Source of the DNA: CAVSIS01 sp963814875 | GTDB lineage: Bacteria > Acidobacteriota > Thermoanaerobaculia > Thermoanaerobaculales > Sulfomarinibacteraceae | Length of the DNA: 64,000 nt | Assembly (NCBI GenBank): GCA_963814875.1 | Contig: CAWFFJ010000018.1 | Coordinates: forward strand, 62,001-126,000 | Reading direction: 5' to 3' | Shown here: positions 21,806 through 30,296 of the stretch, piece after piece | Layout: each line of letters opens with the position of its first letter | Position numbering within the stretch: the first letter of the stretch is position 1 | The notes under the pieces: generated by a model | The model's database searches: none | What the model was told of the DNA's origin: nothing | What the model saw: the letters and a program-made list of their open reading frames with translations, nothing else | Made by a program: the position numbers and the translations under genes

Positions 21806-23956
21806 TTGAACATCGACTCGGACATGAACGGTAACCGGGAGAACCCAGAGAACATGGATCAGCTGTCAATGGAGCAGCTGATGGAGAGCTCCCTCCAGAC
21901 CCTCCGTGAAGGTGAAGTGGTTCGCGGAACCGTGGTCGCGGTAACAAACGACGAGGTCATGGTCGACATCGGCTTCAAGTGCGAGGGCTCGATTCCCATT
22001 TCGGAGTTCACCGATCGCACGACAGGCGAAGTCATGATCGGAGTGGACGACGAGATCGAGGTCTTCGTGGAGCGGCTCGACGAGCACGAGGGCACGCTTC
22101 GCCTTTCCCGCGAGCGAGCAACCAAGCTCAAGACCTGGAAATCCATCGAGGACGCGTTCAAGAGCGGCGAGCCCGTTACCGGCCGAGTCGTGGAACGGGT
22201 CAAGGGCGGGTTATCGGTCGATATCGGAGTCCGCGCGTTCCTCCCCGGTAGCTTGGTCGACATTCGGCCCAACCGCCGCCTCGAGGACTACCTGAGCGCA
22301 GAGATCGAGGCCCGGATCATCAGCTTCGACCGGCGTCGCTCAAACGTCGTGCTGTCGCGCAAGGCGATCCTCGAAGAGGAACAGCAGCGCGCCAAAGAAG
22401 AGACGATGGTCGATCTCGAGGAAGGCAAGGTCGTGACCGGCGCCGTCAAGAACATCACCGACTACGGTGTGTTCGTTGACCTCGGCGGGCTCGACGGCCT
22501 GTTGCACATCACCGACATCTCGTGGGGACGGGTGGGACACCCCAGCGAGTACTTCCGAGTCGGCGACGAGGTCGACGTGGTCGTGCTGCGCTTCGACCGC
22601 GAGAAAGAGCGCGTCTCGCTCGGCTACAAGCAGCGGTTTGAGGATCCGTGGATCCTGGTGCCCGAGAAGTACCCGGTCGGAAAGCGAGTGAGCGGTAGCG
22701 TCGTCAGCATCGTCGACTATGGCGCTTTCGTAGCCCTCGAGGAAGGCGTCGAGGGGCTGATCCACGTCAGCGAGATGTCGTGGACCAAAAAGATCAAGAA
22801 CCCCCGTTCGCTGCTCGAGGTTGGCCAGGAGGTCGAGGTGGTCGTGTCCGAGGTCGATCCGGACAAGCGCCGCCTTTCGCTCTCCTTGCGTGCCACCGAG
22901 CCCAATCCCTGGGAGCAGGTCGCCGAGACCTACAGTGTCGGCAGCAGAATCCACGGCGTTGTCCGCAACCTGACAGACTTCGGAGCGTTCGTGGAGATCG
23001 TGCCCGGCGTCGACGGTCTCGTACACATCTCCGACATGTCCTGGACACGGAGAATCAACCACCCGTCAGAGGTCGTCCAGAAGGGTCAGGAGGTCGACGC
23101 GATCATCTCCGCCGTCGACGTAGTCAATCAACGCATCTCGTTGTCGATGAAAGAGCTCCTACCGAACGAGTGGGAAGAGTACGCGAACCGGCACTCGGTC
23201 GGCGACGTTGTCGGCGGTGCGGTGACGAACGTCACCGACTTCGGCGTGTTTGTCGAGCTGTCGCCGGGCGTCGAGGGGCTGTGCCACATCTCCGAGATCG
23301 ACCGTGATTCGGGCCTGTCTCTTCAGGACGTCTTCGTGTCCGGCCAGAAGGTGCGCTGCCGGATTCTCCGCATCGACTGGAACGAGAACCGGATCGGATT
23401 GTCGATGCATGGGGTGGATCAGGAGTTGGACAGCTACGGTGGCGACGAGTCGGTCGCCGAGGACCGCACGTCGATACTGCCTGACACCGCAATGGCTGCG
23501 GCTCTGCGCGCCGGAGGTGTGCTGCCAGAGCCAGAGCCGGAGTCCGACATCGAGGCTGCTGCCGTAGAAGCTGGAGAGGAGTTGACCGAGCCGGAGGCTG
23601 AGGCCGCTGAGCCGGAGGCTGAGGCCGCTGAGCCGGAGGCCGAGGCCGCTGAGCCGGAGGCTGAGGCCGCTGAGCCGGAGGCCGAGGCCGCTGAGCCGGA
23701 GGCTGAGGCCGCTGAGCCGGAGGTCGAGGCCGCCGAGCCGGAGGTCGAGGCCGCTGAGCCGGAGGCTGAGGCCGCTGAGCCGGAGGCTGAGGCCGCTGAG
23801 CCGGAGGTCGAGGCCGCCGAGCCGGAGGTTGAGGCCGCCGAGCCGGAGGTCGAGGCCGCCAGCGAGGACGAGGCGACGACTGAAGCGACTGCCGAGGCGG
23901 AGACTGACGACGAGGCGGTGACCGAAAACGAGGACGACATCAAGTCGGAGAACTGA
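21806..23956 (+). CDS. rpsA: 30S ribosomal protein S1 with a repetitive acidic tail
   Basis: A 716-residue S1 protein that helps mRNA bind the 30S subunit. Six S1 (OB-fold) repeats span about residues 30-540; repeats 3-6 carry the strong Asp-Tyr/Phe-Gly-x-Phe-Val pattern. The tail (about 585-716) is Glu/Ala/Pro-rich, including 13 perfect-length heptads of Glu-Pro-Glu-(Ala/Val)-Glu-Ala-Ala. I start at TTG 21806, since AGGAGG is 7 nt upstream; the next ATG (21824) is 24 nt from that site. Synteny with cmk and HU supports rpsA over the second S1 protein at 61557-62966. Confidence 0.92.
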   Translation: MNIDSDMNGNRENPENMDQLSMEQLMESSLQTLREGEVVRGTVVAVTNDEVMVDIGFKCEGSIPISEFTDRTTGEVMIGVDDEIEVFVERLDEHEGTLRLSRERATKLKTWKSIEDAFKSGEPVTGRVVERVKGGLSVDIGVRAFLPGSLVDIRPNRRLEDYLSAEIEARIISFDRRRSNVVLSRKAILEEEQQRAKEETMVDLEEGKVVTGAVKNITDYGVFVDLGGLDGLLHITDISWGRVGHPSEYFRVGDEVDVVVLRFDREKERVSLGYKQRFEDPWILVPEKYPVGKRVSGSVVSIVDYGAFVALEEGVEGLIHVSEMSWTKKIKNPRSLLEVGQEVEVVVSEVDPDKRRLSLSLRATEPNPWEQVAETYSVGSRIHGVVRNLTDFGAFVEIVPGVDGLVHISDMSWTRRINHPSEVVQKGQEVDAIISAVDVVNQRISLSMKELLPNEWEEYANRHSVGDVVGGAVTNVTDFGVFVELSPGVEGLCHISEIDRDSGLSLQDVFVSGQKVRCRILRIDWNENRIGLSMHGVDQELDSYGGDESVAEDRTSILPDTAMAAALRAGGVLPEPEPESDIEAAAVEAGEELTEPEAEAAEPEAEAAEPEAEAAEPEAEAAEPEAEAAEPEAEAAEPEVEAAEPEVEAAEPEAEAAEPEAEAAEPEVEAAEPEVEAAEPEVEAASEDEATTEATAEAETDDEAVTENEDDIKSEN
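23588..23860 (+). repeat. 21-bp tandem repeat, 13 units, coding
   Basis: A perfect-phase array of 21-bp units with consensus GAGCCGGAGGCTGAGGCCGC plus a final T/C, each encoding one heptad of the S1 tail. Units differ by silent changes (GCT/GCC) and by an Ala/Val switch in units 7, 8, 11, 12 and 13. Copy number may vary between strains. Confidence 0.9.
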
Positions 23957-24005
23957 CCACCGTCATCCGCGTCTGGGCGCCGGACGCGACAAGGGAGACT
24001 CGGGC

Positions 24006-24290
24006 ATGACGATGACCAAGGCGGACCTGGTCGAGTTGGTTGCGAATCACGCCGACATCGCGAGAAAGCAGGCGGACGAAGTTGTGCAGGTCGTCCTGGA
24101 GAGCATCGTCTCGGCCCTGCACCGGAGCGACAAGGTCGAGCTGCGGGGGTTCGGCTCGTTCCGGATCCGTCAGCGGGGCGAGCGCGTCGGCCGCAACCCG
24201 AAGACCGGTGACCAGGTCGAGGTGCCGTCAAAGAAGATCCCGTTTTTCAAGCCCGGAAAGCACCTGCGCGAAGAGCTCCTGCAGCGGTGA
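24006..24290 (+). CDS. HU/IHF-family DNA-binding protein
   Basis: A 94-residue histone-like protein that bends DNA as a dimer. The N-terminal helices carry Thr-Lys-Ala-Asp-Leu-Val; the beta-arm core has Gly-Phe-Gly-Ser-Phe, then Gly-Arg-Asn-Pro-Lys-Thr-Gly at the arm tip, and Pro-Phe-Phe-Lys-Pro-Gly-Lys at the C-terminus. The residues fit both HU and IHF-beta; location after rpsA recalls ihfB. ATG 24006 has GGGAG 8 nt upstream. Confidence 0.92.
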   Translation: MTMTKADLVELVANHADIARKQADEVVQVVLESIVSALHRSDKVELRGFGSFRIRQRGERVGRNPKTGDQVEVPSKKIPFFKPGKHLREELLQR

Positions 24291-24366
24291 GGCGGCGGTG
24301 AGCGGTCGCGTCGCCACACAGGCCACTCCGCGGCGGAACGGCCAGCGCACGGGACTACCCGACGGT

Positions 24367-24383
24367 GTCCTCATCCTGAGGAC
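24367..24383 (+). terminator. Stem-loop after the HU gene
   Basis: GTCCTCA-TCC-TGAGGAC, a perfect 7-bp stem with a 3-nt loop in the 122-bp gap before the next gene. No T-run. Confidence 0.35.
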
Positions 24384-24412
24384 CCAATCAGTGGGCGGAC
24401 GAGGGCCGGCCG

Positions 24413-24820
24413 ATGAGTGATCCTCAGCGCTCGTCGGACCAAGCCACCGAACGCGAGTCCGTACCGTTCGGCCTCCTCCTTGCCGCGTGGCTGGTTCCGG
24501 GCCTCGGCCACCTGCTGCTCGGCCGAAAGGTCCGCGCCGCGGTGTTCTCGAGCCTTGTGGTAGCGGCCTTTCTGACCGGAATTGCTCTTGCCGGCGAGCT
24601 TGCCGTACCACTGGCGGGGAACCCCTTCTCATGGATCGCAACCTTCGGATGCCTCGGCAACGGGGGTCTGTACTTTGCAGCCAAGCTCCTGGGCCTAGGG
24701 CAAGGGGACCCAACCGCGGTGGGATTCCTCTACGGCAAGACGTTTCTCTACACCGGCGGTCTGATGAACCTCCTGTGCGTCCTCGACGTGTCGGACATCG
24801 CGCGGGGGGAGAAGGACTGA
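24413..24820 (+). CDS. Small multi-pass membrane protein (DUF6677/TM2-like)
   Basis: A 135-residue protein with three or four hydrophobic segments (about 18-34, 43-63, 72-95 and 105-122). The N-terminal Trp-Leu-Val-Pro-Gly-Leu-Gly-His-Leu-Leu-Leu-Gly-Arg-Lys resembles the TM2/DUF6677-type motif found upstream of lpxB in Acidobacteria. It is one base from the following small gene, and those two plus lpxB look like one operon. Function unknown. Confidence 0.65.
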   Translation: MSDPQRSSDQATERESVPFGLLLAAWLVPGLGHLLLGRKVRAAVFSSLVVAAFLTGIALAGELAVPLAGNPFSWIATFGCLGNGGLYFAAKLLGLGQGDPTAVGFLYGKTFLYTGGLMNLLCVLDVSDIARGEKD

Positions 24821-24821
24821 G

Positions 24822-24989
24822 ATGGACCACCTCCTGCTCCTCGTCTGGCACGCCCTCCTGGTGTCAGTCTTCTTCGCCTTCCTGTGGCGCAGCGACGGCC
24901 CTGCGCGGCGCAGGCTGTTCCTCAAGACATTCCTGATCATGGTCCTCGGGGGCCTGGCGCTCGGGTGGTTGATGTACCCCGTCCCGTGA
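24822..24989 (+). CDS. Very small two-helix membrane protein
   Basis: A 55-residue ORF, ATG 24822, with a first hydrophobic helix at about 3-21, a basic loop Arg-Arg-Arg near 29-31, and a second helix at about 34-52. It starts one base after the stop of the preceding gene and overlaps the lpxB GTG by 4 bp (GTGA). That spacing strongly suggests it is translated. No family is recognised. Confidence 0.65.
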   Translation: MDHLLLLVWHALLVSVFFAFLWRSDGPARRRLFLKTFLIMVLGGLALGWLMYPVP

Positions 24990-26119
24990 CCGCCCGCGCT
25001 GACCGCCTCCTGATCGTGGCTGGCGAGGTATCGGGCGACATCCACGCCGGCAATCTCCTCCGCGAGCTCGGTGCGCTGCGTCCTGGGCTCTCCGCCTTCG
25101 GAGTCGGGGGCGAAAGACTGCTTGCCGCAGGGCTTGATCCGATCGCCCACGCTGACGAGCTGGCGCACATGGGTCTGGTTGAGGTCCTGCGCGAGCTGCC
25201 GCGCATCCGAGGTGTGATGCGTCGCCTGGTCGGCGAGACGACTCGGCGTCGACCGACACTGGCGGTGCTGGTGGATTCGCCCGACTTCAACCTCCGGCTC
25301 GCCGATCGTCTTCGCGGCCTCGGGATTCCGGTCGTGCTCTACGTCTCACCGCAGCTCTGGGCGTGGAGGAGGGGCCGCGTTCGAGTAGTCCGCCGCGTCG
25401 CACGCGAGGTGCTCTGCATCCTCCCGTTCGAGGTCGAGTTCTACGCCGCCTCCGGAGTTCCTGCCCGCTACGTGGGCCATCCGCTGGTCGACGACCTGGC
25501 TCGCGAGGGCCTGTTTCCTCATTCCGATCTGGCACAGGACGGCTGGCTTGCGCTGCTTCCTGGATCCCGCCGCATGGAGGTCCGCCAATTGCTGCCTGCG
25601 ATGCTTGAGGCCCTCGCCTTGCTGCCGTCGTCAAGAGTGGAGCGGGCTGTGCTGGTGGAGGCTCCCGGCGTCGGCACTGAGATCGACCGGGTCCTGGCCC
25701 GATACCCGACCGATTCGAGGCTGGCTCGCGTGGCCGGACCGGCCCGGCGCGGGCAGCTCGCGCAGTGCAGCGCGGCCTGGACGGCTTCTGGTACGGCGAC
25801 CCTTGAGTGTGCACTCCTGGGCGTTCCGATGGTGGTCGGCTACCGGCTGCAGCCGCTCTCCCACCTCCTGGCACGGATCCTGGTCCGGGTTCCTCACGTC
25901 GGCCTCGTCAACCTCATCGCAGGGCGTCGGCTGGCACCGGAGCTTCTGCAGGGAAGCTGGAATTCCGGTGCACTCGCAGCCGCGGTCACGGGTTTGGTAG
26001 GTGTTGAGGGCGATGTTCAGCGGGCCGGGCTCGCCAGCGTTCGCAGCCGATTGGGAGAGCCGGGCGCCTCCCGACGCGCTGCGGAGGCCGTGCTCGAGCA
26101 CCTCGAGACAGCCCTCTGA
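24986..26119 (+). CDS. lpxB: Lipid-A-disaccharide synthase
   Basis: A 377-residue glycosyltransferase (GT19) that joins UDP-2,3-diacylglucosamine and lipid X at the inner face of the inner membrane. The N-terminus has Ala-Gly-Glu-Val-Ser-Gly-Asp-Ile-His-Ala-Gly. The family motifs Asp-Ser-Pro-Asp-Phe-Asn, Tyr-Val-Ser-Pro-Gln-Leu-Trp-Ala-Trp, Leu-Pro-Phe-Glu and Tyr-Val-Gly-His-Pro-Leu, and the C-terminal Ser-Gly-Thr-Ala-Thr-Leu-Glu donor site, are intact. I use GTG 24986; the frame stays open upstream but only inside the previous gene. It shows that the organism makes lipid A. Confidence 0.93.
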   Translation: MTARADRLLIVAGEVSGDIHAGNLLRELGALRPGLSAFGVGGERLLAAGLDPIAHADELAHMGLVEVLRELPRIRGVMRRLVGETTRRRPTLAVLVDSPDFNLRLADRLRGLGIPVVLYVSPQLWAWRRGRVRVVRRVAREVLCILPFEVEFYAASGVPARYVGHPLVDDLAREGLFPHSDLAQDGWLALLPGSRRMEVRQLLPAMLEALALLPSSRVERAVLVEAPGVGTEIDRVLARYPTDSRLARVAGPARRGQLAQCSAAWTASGTATLECALLGVPMVVGYRLQPLSHLLARILVRVPHVGLVNLIAGRRLAPELLQGSWNSGALAAAVTGLVGVEGDVQRAGLASVRSRLGEPGASRRAAEAVLEHLETAL

Positions 26120-26205
26120 TCAGCGCCGCCGCGGGGCCCATCGCTGCCGTTTCAAACAACCCAGTGCCGGGCGCGTGTGGAATCAGCGGCGATTGGCTCC
26201 GGTGG

Positions 26206-26211
26206 TACAAT
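26206..26211 (+). promoter_or_regulatory. Putative -10 box of rimO
   Basis: TACAAT 19 bp before the rimO ATG, in the 111-bp gap after lpxB; no clear -35. Confidence 0.35.
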
Positions 26212-26230
26212 TCGCAGCTTGGAGCGGGGG

Positions 26231-27646
26231 ATGACTGAGAATCGGTTTCAGAAAAAGGACCAGCCTGCGAGCGGTCCCCGGGTGGGGATGATCGGTCTCG
26301 GGTGTGCCAAAAACCTGGTCGACGGTGAGGTGATGCTGGGGCATCTCGCGCGCGCCGGAGCGACTGTGACGGCCGACCCAACGGCGGCCGATATCGTGGT
26401 GGTGAACACCTGCGGCTTCATTACCGATGCCAAACGGGAGTCGATCGAGGCGATCCTCGAGGTGGCAGAGGCCAAGCGAGCCGGCCACGTCAGCCGCCTC
26501 GTGGTCTCGGGTTGCATGGCCCAGGCCTATGCCGTCGAGCTGCAGCGCGAGGTTCCTGAGATCGACGCCTTCGTCGGCCTTGACGAGCTCGAGAAGATCG
26601 TCGAGGCGGTTCGGGGCGAGCTCGACCGACACATTCCCGACCAACGAGGAGCGCTGCGGCTCTATGATCATTCCAGCCCGAGGCTGGTCTCGACCCGCGA
26701 ATACGCCTTCATCAAAGTCGCAGAGGGATGCAATAACCCGTGCACTTTCTGCCATATCCCGCGCATGCGCGGCGAATTTCGCTCGCGCCGAGTCGCCGAC
26801 CTGGTCAGTGAGGGTCAAGCGCTTGTCGACCGCGGCGCTCAGGAGCTGGTGCTGATCGCGCAGGACACGACGCGCTATGGTGAGGATCTTGGTCTCGAGA
26901 ACGGGCTCCGCGTTCTTCTGGAGGCTCTCGCAGCGGAGACCGACGCTCCCTGGATCCGCTTCCTCTACGCCTATCCGGCGACCCTCGACCAAGAGTTGTT
27001 CGAGCTCATGGCAGCGCAACCGCGGATCGTGTCATACCTCGACATCCCACTCCAGCACGCCAGCCGATCCGTGCTCAAGGCGATGCGCCGGGGCGGCGAC
27101 GCTCGCTCCTACCGGGCGATGATCGAGCGCGCCCGCTCGGTCGTACCCGACCTGGCGATCCGCTCGACCTTTATCGTCGGCTTCCCCGGAGAAGGCGAGC
27201 GGGAGTTCGACGAGCTGCTCGAGTTCGTCGCCGCCGCCGAGCTTGATCACGTCGGCGTCTTCGCCTACTCCTGGCAGGAGGAGAACCCGGGCGCTGCCCT
27301 CGGCGACCCGATCCCCGCAACGGTCAAGGAAGAGCGCCGGGTGCGGCTTATGGAGACGCAGCAGCGGATCTCCCTGCGCCGAAATCAGGCGCTCGTCGGC
27401 CGGCGACTCCCGGCGCTCGTAGAGGGTCCACTGGAGGAGATGGAGCTGCTCACGGCGGCCAGGCTCGCACGTCACGCGCCCCAGATCGACGGGCGGCTCC
27501 TGATCAACGACGGCGCCCCGAGTGCGGGAGCCCTGGTCGAGGTCGAGGTGACGGAAGCCCATCCCTACGACGTTGTCGGCCGCGTGATCCGCGAGCTGAG
27601 CCCCTCGCGCCTCCAGTCTCGGACCCGTCTGCCCGTGCTCACCTGA
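26231..27646 (+). CDS. rimO: Ribosomal protein S12 methylthiotransferase
   Basis: A 471-residue radical-SAM enzyme adding a methylthio group to Asp of ribosomal protein S12. Three domains are seen: UPF0004 with C25, C61 and C95 for the auxiliary 4Fe-4S cluster; radical SAM with C167-x3-C171-x2-C174; and a C-terminal TRAM domain (about 400-471). The opening Gly-Leu-Gly-Cys-Ala-Lys-Asn and Gly-Cys-Met-Ala-Gln distinguish RimO from MiaB, whose gene is at 43102. ATG 26231 is preceded by GGAG. Confidence 0.93.
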   Translation: MTENRFQKKDQPASGPRVGMIGLGCAKNLVDGEVMLGHLARAGATVTADPTAADIVVVNTCGFITDAKRESIEAILEVAEAKRAGHVSRLVVSGCMAQAYAVELQREVPEIDAFVGLDELEKIVEAVRGELDRHIPDQRGALRLYDHSSPRLVSTREYAFIKVAEGCNNPCTFCHIPRMRGEFRSRRVADLVSEGQALVDRGAQELVLIAQDTTRYGEDLGLENGLRVLLEALAAETDAPWIRFLYAYPATLDQELFELMAAQPRIVSYLDIPLQHASRSVLKAMRRGGDARSYRAMIERARSVVPDLAIRSTFIVGFPGEGEREFDELLEFVAAAELDHVGVFAYSWQEENPGAALGDPIPATVKEERRVRLMETQQRISLRRNQALVGRRLPALVEGPLEEMELLTAARLARHAPQIDGRLLINDGAPSAGALVEVEVTEAHPYDVVGRVIRELSPSRLQSRTRLPVLT

Positions 27647-27656
27647 GGGATGAAGG

Positions 27657-28628
27657 GTGGAGATTCTGCGCGATCCGCTGGGCGTCGATCATCCCCCCCG
27701 GGGGAGTGTGCTCAGTGTCGGCAACTTCGACGGCGTTCACCTCGGCCACCGGGCGGTTCTCCGCCACCTCGTCGAGCGCGCCCGCACTCTCGACACCGTC
27801 GCCGCCTTGATGACCTTTGATCCCCACCCGGTACGCGTGCTGCGCCCGGATGTCGCTCCGCCGCTTCTGACCACCCTCGATCAACGCCTCGAGCTGGTCG
27901 CCCGCGAAGGCGTGGACGTGGCGCTCGTCGTCCCCTTCACCCGGGAGCTTGCCCGGATGGAGGCGGAGGCCTTCGTCGCGGAGATTCTGGTTGGTCGGCT
28001 CGCGGTCAGGGAAGTGTATATCGGCGCCAATTTCCGCTTCGGGGCCGGCCGAAAGGGCGACGTCGAGCTGCTTGTCCGAGAGGGACGCCGACTCGGATTC
28101 GTGGCCGCCAGCGCCCCAGTGGTGCACGCCGCGGGCGGCGTCGTTTCGTCGACCCGGGTCCGTAGCGCAGTCGAGCGCGGAGACGTTGACGAGGCGGCAG
28201 CGCTCCTGGGGCGGACGGTCTTCGTCGATGGCGCGGTGGTCGAAGGCAGGAAGTTGGGTCGTACCTTCGGCTTCCCGACCATCAACCTCGATCTTGCCAA
28301 CGAGCTGCTTCCGAGCCGCGGGGTCTACGTCACTGCGGTCTGGATTCCGTCCCAGCAGCGGCTGTTTCCATCGGTCACCAACATCGGCATCCGACCGACC
28401 GTCTCGTCGCAGCACACCGTCACCATCGAAAGCCATCTTCTCGACTTTAATGGAAACGTCTACGGCGAACGCGTCAGACTGTTCTTGTTCTCCCGAATCC
28501 GCACGGAGCGTGCATTCCCGACACCTGCGGAGCTCATGGTCCAGATCCGGCACGACGTCGAGGCGACGCGTCGGTGGTTCAGATCTTCGACTGTGGATCT
28601 GCGAGAGCTGCCCACGCCGTGCCGCTGA
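27657..28628 (+). CDS. ribF: Bifunctional riboflavin kinase / FAD synthetase
   Basis: A 323-residue enzyme making FMN then FAD from riboflavin. The FAD synthetase half (about 1-180) has Gly-Asn-Phe-Asp-Gly-Val-His-Leu-Gly-His and Thr-Phe-Asp-Pro-His-Pro. It ends with Ser-Ser-Thr-Arg-Val-Arg. The kinase half (about 190-320) has Gly-Arg-x2-Gly-Phe-Pro-Thr-Ile-Asn-Leu and the C-terminal Arg-Thr-Glu-Arg-Ala-Phe region. GTG start at 27657 with GGGATGAAGG before it. Only 10 bp after rimO, so probably co-transcribed. Confidence 0.93.
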   Translation: MEILRDPLGVDHPPRGSVLSVGNFDGVHLGHRAVLRHLVERARTLDTVAALMTFDPHPVRVLRPDVAPPLLTTLDQRLELVAREGVDVALVVPFTRELARMEAEAFVAEILVGRLAVREVYIGANFRFGAGRKGDVELLVREGRRLGFVAASAPVVHAAGGVVSSTRVRSAVERGDVDEAAALLGRTVFVDGAVVEGRKLGRTFGFPTINLDLANELLPSRGVYVTAVWIPSQQRLFPSVTNIGIRPTVSSQHTVTIESHLLDFNGNVYGERVRLFLFSRIRTERAFPTPAELMVQIRHDVEATRRWFRSSTVDLRELPTPCR

Positions 28629-29524
28629 ACGTCCTCTCGTTCGCGGCCGTGGCAGTCGTCGCGGTCTCGGTGACGGCGCCGCTAGTGGGCCTGCTGTGGT
28701 GGTACGACCGCAGACTTGGACGGCCATGTCTACGGGTCGTCGTGGCCTTTGGTTGGGGCGGAATCGGCGCCTTCACCTCCGGGCTGGCGGCGGCTCACGG
28801 GTCATTCCCCACCGGCGTGGCCGCCACAGCAGGAATCGACGGTCTGATCGCGGTCGCCGTACTGCTGGCAGCGGCGCTCATGGTGCGCGAGCTCGACGCT
28901 CCGGCCGACGGCGTGGTCGTGGGGCTGGCGGCAGGGTTCGGATGGGCTGCGTGTGCTGCGGCGACCGGGGCCGGGCTGACGGCGATGGTTGCTCCTGTCG
29001 CCGGTGCGGTGCCCGCAGGCGCGGCCGTCGCGACAGCATTCATCGACCGGGGTGCGGCTCGGCGTATTCTCTGGGTCGTCCTCGCGCTGGCCGGATGGCT
29101 CGTAGGCGTCGCGGCGGTTTACGTCGGGGTGGCGGCCGTGAGCGGCCTCGGTCCACGCTTGGCGATGGCCGCTGGAACTGCCGCGGCCGTCGTCGCGACG
29201 ACGCTGACAGTCGTTCTGCTGGCAGAAAGCCGCATTCTCGCTGGCGAGCTCACCGACGAGGTCCGCCTGGGGACCCTGCCCGGGTGGGTCGCGACGGCGA
29301 TACCAGCCTTCGCGGCGCGTGTCCGGGGGCGCTGGCGGGAGAGCGGCGACGAGCGGGCAGTTCTGGCGCGGCAGCTCACGCGGCTCGCGCTCCGCAAGTG
29401 GTCTTTGCGGGGACTTTGCGCGGAGGAGCGTAGGCTTCCTGGCCTCGAGGTCGTGCGCCTTCGGCAGCTCCTCAGAACCGAGCTGACCGAAACGCAACGT
29501 GGCAATGACGATGAACCGAACTGA
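28619..29524 (+). CDS. PrsW-like multi-pass membrane protein
   Basis: A 301-residue protein with about seven to eight hydrophobic segments over the first ~225 residues and a basic, soluble C-terminal tail. A stretch near residues 85-110 (Asp-Ala-Pro-Ala-Asp-Gly-Val-Val-Val-Gly-Leu-Ala-Ala-Gly-Phe-Gly) matches the PrsW protease family, but the family's Glu-Glu-x2-Lys and Glu-Asn active residues are not seen. It may be an inactive relative. GTG 28619 lies inside the ribF 3' end (10-bp overlap), with GAGAG upstream. Alternatively it is an unrelated membrane protein. Confidence 0.5.
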   Translation: MPLNVLSFAAVAVVAVSVTAPLVGLLWWYDRRLGRPCLRVVVAFGWGGIGAFTSGLAAAHGSFPTGVAATAGIDGLIAVAVLLAAALMVRELDAPADGVVVGLAAGFGWAACAAATGAGLTAMVAPVAGAVPAGAAVATAFIDRGAARRILWVVLALAGWLVGVAAVYVGVAAVSGLGPRLAMAAGTAAAVVATTLTVVLLAESRILAGELTDEVRLGTLPGWVATAIPAFAARVRGRWRESGDERAVLARQLTRLALRKWSLRGLCAEERRLPGLEVVRLRQLLRTELTETQRGNDDEPN

Positions 29525-29546
29525 GCTCGAACGTTTGCCCGGCGCG

Positions 29547-29575
29547 TTGCGCACCGCCGACAGCTGTGGTAAAAA
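29547..29575 (+). promoter_or_regulatory. Possible promoter of the J-domain gene
   Basis: TTGCGC and TAAAAA separated by 17 bp, ending 48 bp before the ATG. Both hexamers are weak matches. Confidence 0.3.
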
Positions 29576-29623
29576 TGTCTGTAGACGCATGAGGGTTCGG
29601 CGCACCATCCACCCGAGCAGCCA

Positions 29624-30286
29624 ATGAGCTATCGCCCAACTTACTACGATGTCCTCGGCGTCGGCTCTGACGCCAGTGAGCAGGAGATCCGAGCTGCCTT
29701 CCGCGGACTCGCTCTGGAGAACCATCCCGACCGCTTCTCCGGTGCCGAGCGCCAGCAGGCGGAGGAGCACTTCCAGGCGATTACCGAGGCGTTCAACGTC
29801 CTCAGCCGTCCCGATGCCCGCGACCGCTACGACCGCGACATCTACGTCGGATCGAAGTCTAAGGCGATGGACCCGCGGGAGATTTCGCGTCGCCTGTCCG
29901 GGAAGGGTGCCCAGGCAATCCGTGACGGCAAGCTGCACGAGGCCCTCGAGCTGCTCGAGTCTGCAGTGGATCATGATGACTCCAATGCGCGTGCTCACTA
30001 CTTCCTGGGAGGCGTGTTGTCGCGGGCGAAGGGGCATGAGCGTGAGGCGCTGCGCCACCTGGAGCGGTCCGCACAGCTCGAGCCCAACAACCCGACCATT
30101 CTTGCCGAAGCCGCCACGCTCGCCGCCGCCGCGAAGATGAGCAATCGGGCGCGGCGTCTCGCCGAAGAGGCGTTGGGCCTGGATCCGACCAGCAGCAAGG
30201 CCCTCGAGGTGCTGGCGCAGCTCGACGCCGAGGAGAAGGCCCAGCCCGGCGGCGGGTTGCTCGATCGATTCCGACGCAAGGGGTGA
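29624..30286 (+). CDS. J-domain protein with TPR-like repeats
   Basis: A 220-residue protein. The J domain fills residues 5-70 with the essential His-Pro-Asp tripeptide (34-36), so it should stimulate an Hsp70 (DnaK). The remaining part (about 85-205) contains two or three TPR-like helix pairs, ending with a short basic tail. It lacks the Gly/Phe and zinc regions of DnaJ itself, so it is a class III co-chaperone, perhaps for a specific client. It is followed 10 bp later by the PP2C gene, suggesting an operon. Confidence 0.85.
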   Translation: MSYRPTYYDVLGVGSDASEQEIRAAFRGLALENHPDRFSGAERQQAEEHFQAITEAFNVLSRPDARDRYDRDIYVGSKSKAMDPREISRRLSGKGAQAIRDGKLHEALELLESAVDHDDSNARAHYFLGGVLSRAKGHEREALRHLERSAQLEPNNPTILAEAATLAAAAKMSNRARRLAEEALGLDPTSSKALEVLAQLDAEEKAQPGGGLLDRFRRKG

Positions 30287-30296
30287 AGGGGGACAG

